Assembly (NCBI GenBank): GCA_021325275.1
Contig: JAJPHL010000068.1
Span: forward strand, 248,001-312,000
Length of the DNA stretch: 64,000 nt
Direction: 5' to 3'
DNA from: Terriglobia bacterium
GTDB lineage: Bacteria > Acidobacteriota > Terriglobia > JAJPHL01
Position 1 is the stretch's first letter. The number at the start of each line of letters is the position of its first letter. Positions 55,105 through 62,284 of this stretch are shown here, one piece after another. The translations under genes and the position numbers were made by a program. Under the pieces are notes generated by a model. It was not told the origin of the DNA and searched no databases. It was given only the letters and a program-made list of their open reading frames with translations.

Positions 55105-55569
55105 TCAGGCCGGCTTGAAGTACAACACCAATGCCGCGCCGGCCGAAGCCATCAGGTAGCCGACCCAGAGCAGGGGATTCGGCGTATTCTTCGGCGGACT
55201 CACGATCATCGCGACGAGCACGTTGATGAGTGGCGCGCCGCCAAATACCAGCGGCATCACCACCGCTGCTTTGCCGCCGTTTTTGAACGCAAAGATGATG
55301 CACACCGCGCCGATGGCGCCGAGCGCGCCGCCGATGGTGGCCCACGCCATGCCTCCTGACGAAAACTTGTTCAGTTGGCCGGCGCCTCCCAGCACGAAAA
55401 CCGGTGCCAGCACGCCGATCACAAAATAGGCGATACCGACAAAGAGTAGCGCCTTCATCGGGCTGGCCAGTTTGATTTGTCCGGTTTGCAAAGCAACGCC
55501 GTAAAAGCCCCATGCAAGGGCCGCACCCAGAGCAAAGAGAACCCAGGTCATTGGTTTTTTATTCTCCAT
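55105..55569 (-). CDS. half-size EamA-type transporter
   Basis: A 154-residue membrane protein with five predicted helices (MTWVLFALGAALAWGFYGVAL, FVGIAYFVIGVLAPVFVLGG, WATIGGALGAIGAVCIIFAF, and two more). It is a single EamA/DMT repeat, so it probably forms a dimer. Substrate is unknown. It converges with msrQ, leaving an 8-bp gap. Confidence 0.82.
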   Translation of the reverse strand: MENKKPMTWVLFALGAALAWGFYGVALQTGQIKLASPMKALLFVGIAYFVIGVLAPVFVLGGAGQLNKFSSGGMAWATIGGALGAIGAVCIIFAFKNGGKAAVVMPLVFGGAPLINVLVAMIVSPPKNTPNPLLWVGYLMASAGAALVLYFKPA

Positions 55570-55649
55570 CGCTTTGCTATCAGATCAAAGAAACGGGTTA
55601 GCGTGCAACTGAAACTTTACACCTTGCTACCAGCACTGCCGAAAAGTTG

Positions 55650-55655
55650 TATATT
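55650..55655 (+). promoter_or_regulatory. -10 box TATATT at antitoxin start
   Basis: TATATT is followed by exactly 6 bases and ATG 55662. No Shine-Dalgarno is visible. It predicts a leaderless toxin-antitoxin mRNA. Confidence 0.55.
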
Positions 55656-55661
55656 GAGTGT

Positions 55662-55889
55662 ATGGCGCAGCTCATTTCCACGACCGTTCGCTTGGCTGAA
55701 GAAGATATTCGGGCATTGAAGCGCGCTCGCCGGGCGGGTCTTTCCGCGTCCGATCTCATTCGCAAGGGTCTACGCGTGGCCGCGGCGCGCTACTATTCCG
55801 GACGACGGCCGCCATCCACACTGCTTTTCGAATCCACAAACGCCAAGCTTGGGGACGAATCCGAACTCTTCCGGGATATCGAGGAGTGA
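55662..55889 (+). CDS. ribbon-helix-helix antitoxin (VapB-like)
   Basis: A 75-residue protein with an N-terminal ribbon-helix-helix: STTVRLAEEDIRALKRARRAGLSASDLIRKGLR. The C-terminal tail (TLLFESTNAKLGDESELF) is expected to bind the toxin. Its TGA stop overlaps the next start as GTGA. Probably autoregulates its operon. Confidence 0.85.
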   Translation: MAQLISTTVRLAEEDIRALKRARRAGLSASDLIRKGLRVAAARYYSGRRPPSTLLFESTNAKLGDESELFRDIEE

Positions 55890-56317
55890 CGCCGCCTCTC
55901 GTCGCCGACACAGGCGGGCTTCTTCGGGCGCTTGCCCGGTTGCCGGACGGAAAACCGACTTTCCCGGAATATCAAGAAGCACTGCTCTCAGCGGCCGCAA
56001 TCATTGTGCCCGGCCTCGTTCTTGCCGAAATCGACTATTTTCTGCGAGCGGAACGCGAAGCGATGCGAAAACTGGTCGCGGAAATCTTTGATCCCGCGAC
56101 GCGTTACGAATATGAATCGCCGTTACCATCGGATATCGCGCGGGCGCTTGAGCTGGATGCCAAGTTTGGAGAGCTAGGCCTTGGACTCGTGGACGGGACC
56201 GTGGCTGCCGTGGCCGAACGCCGGCGTGTATACCGCGTCCTCACAATCGATCGGCGCGACTTCGGTGCAATTCGGGTGGGTCCGCGCTTCGCGCGGAGTT
56301 TTGAGTTGTTGCCCTGA
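55886..56317 (+). CDS. PIN domain toxin (VapC-like)
   Basis: A 143-residue PIN ribonuclease. Acidic residues for Mg2+ binding are visible in VADTGGLL, LAEIDYFL and GLVDGTVAAVAE, and DRRDFGAIR lies near the C-terminus. The start GTG 55886 overlaps the antitoxin stop. It would cleave tRNA or mRNA when free. No sign of decay, in contrast to the ParE-type module at 25.3 kb. Confidence 0.87.
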   Translation: MTPPLVADTGGLLRALARLPDGKPTFPEYQEALLSAAAIIVPGLVLAEIDYFLRAEREAMRKLVAEIFDPATRYEYESPLPSDIARALELDAKFGELGLGLVDGTVAAVAERRRVYRVLTIDRRDFGAIRVGPRFARSFELLP

Positions 56318-56324
56318 AGAACCG

Positions 56325-57356
56325 CTAGACGATCTCCAACATCCGGTCAACCGCGCGCCGCGCGCGCCGCGCCGTCTCCGCCGGCACGCGAATTTCCGGC
56401 GACAGCGTTTCGAGCGACCGCAAGATCTTGTCGAGCGTGATCGTCTTCATGAACGCGCACACCGCGTCGGGATTGACGGGGAGAAAATCGCGATCCGGCT
56501 GCTGGATGCGCAACCGGTGCAGCATGCCGATTTCAGTAGCCACGGCAAACTGCTTCGCCGGGGACTCCTGTACGTGGCGGAACATGCCTTCGGTCGAGAG
56601 GAAGAACGTGCGGCGTTGCGGAAGCGTGCCGTCGAGCACTTTGGTCATGCAGGAACTCACGCAGCCACATTCGGGATGGATCATCAGCTCGATTTCCGGG
56701 CGCGATTCCAACATCGCGGTGACCTGACCAGAGCGAATGGTCCGATGCACGTGGCAATATCCCGGGTAGGCGATCAAATTCTTACGCTTCGTTTGCAAGG
56801 CCACGAACGCGCCCAAGAATTTGTCCGGCACGAAGAGGATTTCCTTGTCCTCCGGGATCGACGCCACCACTTTTGCCGCGTTCGCCGACGTGCAGCAGTA
56901 ATCGCTTTCCGCTTTCACCGCCGCCGACGTGTTCACGTACGCCACTACGACCGCGCCGGGGTACTTGGCCTTCCATTCGCGCAACTCCTCGATCGAGAGC
57001 GCCGCCGCCAGCGAGCATCCCGCCTTGAGATCGGGCAGCAGCACGGTTTTGTCCTGGCAGAGGATCGAGGCCGTTTCGGCCATGAAGTGCACGCCGCAAA
57101 AAACGATCACGTCGCTCTCGGTGCGGGCCGCCTGCTGGCTCAGTCCCAGGGAATCGCCGACAAAGTCCGCGACTTCCTGCACTTCGTCGCGCTGATAGTT
57201 GTGCGCCAATAGCACGGCGTTGCGCTTGCGCAGCAACTCGCGGATACGCGTCTGTTTGTGGAGCACTTGTTCAGGGGTGTCCGCCAGGCGCTCGATCGCA
57301 GGAAGCGTATAGCGCTCTTCGTAGGGAAGTTGAGAAATCACGAGTGGCTCACTCAT
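56325..57356 (-). CDS. nadA: quinolinate synthase NadA
   Basis: A 343-residue [4Fe-4S] enzyme that condenses iminoaspartate and dihydroxyacetone phosphate to quinolinate. It has LLAHNYQRDEVQEVADFVGDS split across conserved parts, and cluster cysteines in VFCGVHFM, DYCCTSANA and HPECGC. ATG 57356 overlaps the nadC stop as TAATG; the longer open frame lies inside nadC. nadB is not present nearby. Confidence 0.96.
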   Translation of the reverse strand: MSEPLVISQLPYEERYTLPAIERLADTPEQVLHKQTRIRELLRKRNAVLLAHNYQRDEVQEVADFVGDSLGLSQQAARTESDVIVFCGVHFMAETASILCQDKTVLLPDLKAGCSLAAALSIEELREWKAKYPGAVVVAYVNTSAAVKAESDYCCTSANAAKVVASIPEDKEILFVPDKFLGAFVALQTKRKNLIAYPGYCHVHRTIRSGQVTAMLESRPEIELMIHPECGCVSSCMTKVLDGTLPQRRTFFLSTEGMFRHVQESPAKQFAVATEIGMLHRLRIQQPDRDFLPVNPDAVCAFMKTITLDKILRSLETLSPEIRVPAETARRARRAVDRMLEIV

Positions 57357-58339
57357 TATTCTATCAACTTTTGATGAAGATCGAGCGCGCGTGCCGAATG
57401 GGTGAGCGCGCCCGAGGAAATGGCGTCGACGCCCGCGGCGGCGTAGGCGGCGATCGTGCGCTCGTCGATGTTGCCGCTCGATTCCAGGAGCGCGGATTGG
57501 CGCAGCTTGTTGGCTTCCAGATCCGCGACCACGCGCGCCGTTTCCGCGGGCGTCATGTTGTCGAGCATGATGATGCACGGGCATGGGGGCGCCGCCTCTT
57601 GCGCCGCAAATTGCGAGAACGCCACGGCGGCGATCCGCGCGGACTCCAGCGATCGAACTTCTACTTCCACGAACGCGGCGTCAGCTCGCCGGGGCCACGC
57701 GCGATCGAGCGCCATGGACACCGCGGTTTCCTCGCGCCCATCGAGCAGGGCGAGGTGATTGTTCTTGATCAGGATGGCGTCGCCGAGTCCTAGGCGATGC
57801 GTGGCCCCGCCGCCGCAGTGAACCGCACGCTTGTCGAGTAATCCCCAAGGTGTCTTGCGCGTGGCCGCGACAAAGGTTGAATCCGACTTCGCTTCGACGA
57901 TCTCCTGCCAGCGTCGCGTGGCGGAGGCGATGCCGCACATTCGTTGCAGGATATTCAGACAGACGCGCTCAATGCCGAGGAGTTGTGCCGCGGCGCCCTC
58001 GAGGACGAGCAGGGCATCGCCCGGCCGCAGCGCATCACCATCGTGTGAGATCGCGCGCGCCTCGACGCCGCCGCGCGCGGCCAGCCATTGCGCTTCCTTG
58101 AGTCCTGCGGCAACGCCTGATTCCTTTGTGACGATGCGCGCCGACATGCGCGAGGGCGAATCGAGCCCTAGCGCTGCGGCCGTCGCGTCGCGCGGCTCGC
58201 GATCTTCCTGGAACAGCGTGCCGGCAATGGCCTCCAACGTCCGCAGGTATCGCGGATGATCCAGCGTCAGCTTGTCGCCGTGAAAGAGTGCTTGACGTAC
58301 ACGTGCGGCGCGGCCCGAGGAACTTACGGCGAGCGTCAT
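57356..58339 (-). CDS. nadC: nicotinate-nucleotide pyrophosphorylase NadC
   Basis: A 327-residue enzyme that makes nicotinate mononucleotide from quinolinate and PRPP. Visible are ILQRMCGIA, ATRKTPWGLLDKRAVHCGGG, HRLGLGDAILIKNNH and LLESSGNIDERTIAAYAAAGVD. I chose ATG 58339 because TATAAT lies exactly 6 bases upstream; the frame is open to 58369. It is the first gene of a nadC-nadA operon. Confidence 0.95.
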   Translation of the reverse strand: MTLAVSSSGRAARVRQALFHGDKLTLDHPRYLRTLEAIAGTLFQEDREPRDATAAALGLDSPSRMSARIVTKESGVAAGLKEAQWLAARGGVEARAISHDGDALRPGDALLVLEGAAAQLLGIERVCLNILQRMCGIASATRRWQEIVEAKSDSTFVAATRKTPWGLLDKRAVHCGGGATHRLGLGDAILIKNNHLALLDGREETAVSMALDRAWPRRADAAFVEVEVRSLESARIAAVAFSQFAAQEAAPPCPCIIMLDNMTPAETARVVADLEANKLRQSALLESSGNIDERTIAAYAAAGVDAISSGALTHSARALDLHQKLIE

Positions 58340-58345
58340 TGTGAA

Positions 58346-58351
58346 ATTATA
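58346..58351 (-). promoter_or_regulatory. -10 box TATAAT at nadC start
   Basis: On the minus strand a perfect TATAAT is followed by exactly 6 bases (TTCACA) and ATG 58339. +1 is predicted on the A of ATG. No ribosome-binding site. Confidence 0.65.
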
Positions 58352-58394
58352 TCCCGGCCCATGCGCCACGGCGGTTTTGCGCCGTCGAATGCGC

Positions 58395-58400
58395 TACAAT
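58395..58400 (+). promoter_or_regulatory. -10 box TACAAT at DUF4159 gene start
   Basis: TACAAT is followed by exactly 6 bases (GAGGCC) and ATG 58407. It is divergent from the nadC box 43 bp away, and both predict leaderless mRNAs. Confidence 0.6.
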
Positions 58401-58406
58401 GAGGCC

Positions 58407-59231
58407 ATGTTAGGCAAGTTCCGGTTCGGCCGCATGCTGGGCGCCGCCTTACTCGTCTTCCTATTGGCCGCAGGCGCTCTCCTCGCCGCCGCTGCCAGCG
58501 AGCGTGGATACCGCGATCTCGCCAAGGACGCCATTTCTCCTCCCGAAGCCGAGTTCCACATGGCTCGCATGATCTATCGCACCTACAACGGCGGAGGGTC
58601 GCACGGATTCTGGGAACCTTGGTGGGCCATCGACTACCCACTGGCCGAGGAACACTACCTTCCCGCGCTGCGCCGCATGACGCGCACCGAAGTGGCAGAG
58701 GATAGCCGTCACCTCGACGTCGTGAATCCTCGCGTCTACCAATACCCCTTCTTGTTCATGCAGCAGCCGGGACGTGGAAACTGGGATCCCAACGCCAAAG
58801 AAGCCGCGGCACTGCGCGAGTACCTATTGCGCGGCGGGTTCCTACTGGTCGACGATTTTCACGGCGAGCGAGAGTGGGCGGTGTTCGAAGCGGGCTTCCG
58901 GCGCTCGTTTCCCGATCGCGCGATCGTGGACATTCCCGCCGACGACAGCGTGTTGCACGTCTTCTTCGACATCGATCAGAGGATTCAGATTCCCGGCAAG
59001 CGCCACGTCCGCGGCTGGAACGGCGGAGAACTCATGGTGCGCGGCATGCAAGGCCCGCCCACGTGGCGTGGTCTTTACGACGACGACGGCCGCCTGATGG
59101 CCGCCATGAACTTCAACATGGATATGGGAGATTCCTGGGAGCACGCCGACGATCCCGGTTACCCAGGTACGATGACGGCGCAGGGCTATCGCGTGGGAAC
59201 GAACTACATCTTGTACGCGATGACGCACTAA
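58407..59231 (+). CDS. DUF4159 domain protein
   Basis: A 274-residue exported protein with a signal anchor (MLGAALLVFLLAAGALLAAAA). The DUF4159 domain follows: FHMARMIYRTYNGGG, LREYLLRGGFLLVDDFHG, and late VLHVFFDI. The domain resembles the glutamine amidotransferase-like fold that occurs next to MoxR-type AAA ATPases and von Willebrand factor A proteins in many bacteria; none is seen here. Function is unknown. Confidence 0.85.
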   Translation: MLGKFRFGRMLGAALLVFLLAAGALLAAAASERGYRDLAKDAISPPEAEFHMARMIYRTYNGGGSHGFWEPWWAIDYPLAEEHYLPALRRMTRTEVAEDSRHLDVVNPRVYQYPFLFMQQPGRGNWDPNAKEAAALREYLLRGGFLLVDDFHGEREWAVFEAGFRRSFPDRAIVDIPADDSVLHVFFDIDQRIQIPGKRHVRGWNGGELMVRGMQGPPTWRGLYDDDGRLMAAMNFNMDMGDSWEHADDPGYPGTMTAQGYRVGTNYILYAMTH

Positions 59232-59250
59232 CGCAGTAACACCAAGACTA

Positions 59251-59340
59251 ACCGCAGATGAACGCAGATAAACGCCGATAAAAGCGGACGCGCATCCGTT
59301 CCTATCGACGTTCCTCCGCGTCCATCTGCGGTTGCTTTTT
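59251..59340. repeat. palindromic element B4
   Basis: The left arm (59251-59279, CGCAGATGAA units at 10-bp period) and right arm (about 59304-59335) are inverted but more diverged than in B1-B3. It fills the gap between two convergent stops at 59231 and 59343. Confidence 0.82.
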
Positions 59341-59342
59341 TC

Positions 59343-60779
59343 TTACTTGAGAATGTCCGCTGCCTGCGAGGCCCACTCGAGGACCATCGTGGGGAAAACG
59401 CCCAGCGCAAAGACACCGATCACGGTGAAGATCAGGACGAGCGTGCCGGACGCGGGTACGGCGGGTGTGGCGGCTGGGGATTCGGCATCTTCCATGTACA
59501 TGGTCACGACCACGCGTAGGTAGTAATACGCGCCGATCGCGCTGTTGATCATGGTGATGATGGCAAGTCCCGGCAATCCCGCGGCCACCGCCGACGTCAC
59601 AATGTAGAATTTGCCGAAGAATCCGCCGGTCAGTGGTACGCCGAGCAGCGAGAGCAGGAAAATCGTGAAGCATGCAGCGAGCACCGGATGGCGCTTGCCG
59701 AGGCCGCGATAATCCGAAATCGCCACGGTCGATTCGTCTTTGCCCGCGAGATGCGCCACCACCAGGAACGCGCCGACGTTAGTCACCGAATAAACCGCCA
59801 GGTAGAAAATCGCCGCGGCCCCGCCCATCGCGGAGCGCGTTGTGAACGCCGCGAGCACGTATCCGGCGTGTGCGATCGACGAATACGCCAGCATGCGCTT
59901 GATGTTGCTCTGCATCAACGCGCCCAAATTGCCCACGAACATCGACAGCACGGCGCATCCCCACAGCAGCCAGAAGTATCCGGCCGCGGGCGTCAATCCC
60001 GTGAGGAAGACGCGCAGGAACATCGCGAAGGCCGCCGCTTTCGGCGCCGCCGACATAAATGCGGTCACCGGCGTCGGCGCGCCTTGATAAACGTCGGGCG
60101 TCCAAACCTGGAATGGCGCGCCGGAAACCTTGAACGCCATTCCTACGAACATCAGGGCCGCGCCCATTGCGACCAGCGGACCGTTGGCCTGCGGAATCGC
60201 CGCGCGGATCGCCGCCAGATTCGTGCTGCCGGTCGCGCCGTACACCAGCGCAATGCCGTAGAGCAGGAATCCCGTGGCGAACGAGCCGAGCAAAAAGTAT
60301 TTCAGGGCCGCTTCGATGCCTCGCGCGTCGTGGCGGCGATATCCCGTCAAGATGTACGTGGAGATCGAGGAGATCTCGAGCCCGATGAAGATCATCACCA
60401 GATCCGTCGAGCAGGCCATCAATCCCTGGCCGACCACGCTGAACAGGATCAGCGCGTAATACTCGCCGGTCTCGATTCCTTCGCGTTTGAGGTAATCGAA
60501 GGAGGAAAGAACCGCCAGCGCGGCGACGATGATGAAGAGTTGACGAAAGAGAATCGCGAACGCGTCGTTGGTCACCAGGCCGTCGAATGCGGAACCCATG
60601 TACTCACCGTGGTGATACGACACGTGCGATCCGAACAGCGCCAGCACCAGAGCGAACAACGCAATGCGTCCAAGCCAGCGCGCGTTTTTCACCGTGGGCG
60701 AAAGCACCATGATCAGCGTGCCCGCGACGGCCAGGACGGTCTCCGGGAAGAGATGCAGCGTTTGGTCGAGATAGCTCAA
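59343..60779 (-). CDS. nuoN: NADH-quinone oxidoreductase subunit N
   Basis: A 478-residue antiporter-like membrane subunit of complex I with about 14 helices. Characteristic parts include SSFDYLKREGIETGEYYALILFS, LEISSISTYILTGYRR, KVSGAPFQVWTPDVYQGAPTPVTAF and YSSIAHAGYVL. The start is TTG 60779, overlapping the nuoM stop as TTGA. It closes the nuo operon. Confidence 0.96.
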   Translation of the reverse strand: MSYLDQTLHLFPETVLAVAGTLIMVLSPTVKNARWLGRIALFALVLALFGSHVSYHHGEYMGSAFDGLVTNDAFAILFRQLFIIVAALAVLSSFDYLKREGIETGEYYALILFSVVGQGLMACSTDLVMIFIGLEISSISTYILTGYRRHDARGIEAALKYFLLGSFATGFLLYGIALVYGATGSTNLAAIRAAIPQANGPLVAMGAALMFVGMAFKVSGAPFQVWTPDVYQGAPTPVTAFMSAAPKAAAFAMFLRVFLTGLTPAAGYFWLLWGCAVLSMFVGNLGALMQSNIKRMLAYSSIAHAGYVLAAFTTRSAMGGAAAIFYLAVYSVTNVGAFLVVAHLAGKDESTVAISDYRGLGKRHPVLAACFTIFLLSLLGVPLTGGFFGKFYIVTSAVAAGLPGLAIITMINSAIGAYYYLRVVVTMYMEDAESPAATPAVPASGTLVLIFTVIGVFALGVFPTMVLEWASQAADILK

Positions 60780-62284
60780 CGCGTGCCCCCTTCATATGTT
60801 GCCGGTGCCGCATTCTTCACATGTGCGGGTACGCCGGTTTGCTTCACAACGCGCGCCGTCGACGCTTCCATCGGCTTGAAGAACCATCCCGACGCCACGC
60901 CCATGATCAAGGCCATGGCCATCACCGGAATCGCCACGGTTTTTTCGCGCAGCGAAAGATCGGGCAGATTGGCGTTGGCGGGATTGGTGTTTTCCCCAAG
61001 GAAAACGCGTTGATACATCCACAGCATGTAGACCGCCGAGAGGATCGTCGCGGTCCCGGCGATGATCGAGTACACGAAGCGCGCCTGCGACGCACCCACC
61101 AGAACCAGGAACTCGCCGACGAATCCGTTCAGCAGCGGCAATCCGATGCTCGACAACGTCACAAACAGGAAGAACGACGTGTAGATCGGCATCGGCGTCG
61201 AGAGTCCTCCGTATTCGGCGATCTCGAAGCGATGGCGGCGATCGTAGAGCATGCCGACGAGCAAGAACAACCCGCCGGTCGAAATGCCGTGATTCAGCAT
61301 TTGATACACCGCGCCGTCCATGGCGATTTGGTTGAAGGCGAAAACGCCGAGCACCACAAATCCCAAGTGACTGACGGAACTATAGGCGACTAATTTCTTG
61401 ATATTCGGTTGGACCATCGCCACGAGCGCGCCATAAACGATGCCGATGAGCGCCAGCGCGATAATCCACGGCGCGTGACGCCCCGCGGCCTCTGGGAAGA
61501 GCGGCAGACAGAAGCGCACCATGCCATACGTTCCCATCTTCAGCATCACCGCGGCCAGCATCACCGATCCCGCGGTGGGAGCTTCGGTATGCGCGTCGGG
61601 GAGCCAGGTGTGCAGCGGGAACATCGGCACCTTGATCGCGAACGCCACGAAGAATGCCAGGAAGAGCCAGCCCTGCTCGGGTCCCGAGAATAATTCGCGA
61701 TGCGCCAGCAACGCCGGCACCGAGAACGTATGCGCCGCGCGATAGAGCCATACAATCGCCACCAGCATCAGCGTCGATCCGGCCATCGTGAACAGGAAAA
61801 ACTTTATCGCCGCGTAGACGCGCCGGCCATGTCCCCACACTCCGATGATGAAGTACATCGGCACGAGACTCACTTCCCAGAAAACATAGAACAGGAACAA
61901 GTCGAGCGACGCAAAGACGCCCATCATGCCCGTTTCCAACAGCAGGAAGAGACAGAAAAACGCCTTCACGCGCTCGGTGATTCCCCACGAGGCCAAGAGC
62001 GCAATCGGCATCAGGAAAGTGGTCAGGAGAATCAGCCACAGACTGATGCCGTCAATGCCAAGGTGAAAGTGAATGTCTGGAATCCCGATCCACGGAAGGT
62101 CGCTTTCAAACTGATAGCCCGCGGCGTTGCTCTCGAATTGCCAGAGCAATCCCAGCGACAGCATAAACACGATCAGCGCCGCGGCGAATCCCGCGCGGCG
62201 GATCGTTTCCGGCTGCGAGCTTGGGATGGTGAGCAGCGCGAGCGCGCTCACCGCCGGCAATAGGATGACCAGTGTCAGCAACAT
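60776..62284 (-). CDS. nuoM: NADH-quinone oxidoreductase subunit M
   Basis: A 502-residue antiporter-like subunit of complex I. It has DGISLWLILLTTFLMPIALLASW, FWEVSLVPMYFIIGVWG, KVPMFPLHTWLPDAHTEAPTAGS split over conserved regions, and YSSVSHLGFVVLG. It conducts protons across the membrane. The nuoL stop directly abuts its start (TAGATG). Confidence 0.96.
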   Translation of the reverse strand: MLLTLVILLPAVSALALLTIPSSQPETIRRAGFAAALIVFMLSLGLLWQFESNAAGYQFESDLPWIGIPDIHFHLGIDGISLWLILLTTFLMPIALLASWGITERVKAFFCLFLLLETGMMGVFASLDLFLFYVFWEVSLVPMYFIIGVWGHGRRVYAAIKFFLFTMAGSTLMLVAIVWLYRAAHTFSVPALLAHRELFSGPEQGWLFLAFFVAFAIKVPMFPLHTWLPDAHTEAPTAGSVMLAAVMLKMGTYGMVRFCLPLFPEAAGRHAPWIIALALIGIVYGALVAMVQPNIKKLVAYSSVSHLGFVVLGVFAFNQIAMDGAVYQMLNHGISTGGLFLLVGMLYDRRHRFEIAEYGGLSTPMPIYTSFFLFVTLSSIGLPLLNGFVGEFLVLVGASQARFVYSIIAGTATILSAVYMLWMYQRVFLGENTNPANANLPDLSLREKTVAIPVMAMALIMGVASGWFFKPMEASTARVVKQTGVPAHVKNAAPATYEGGTR

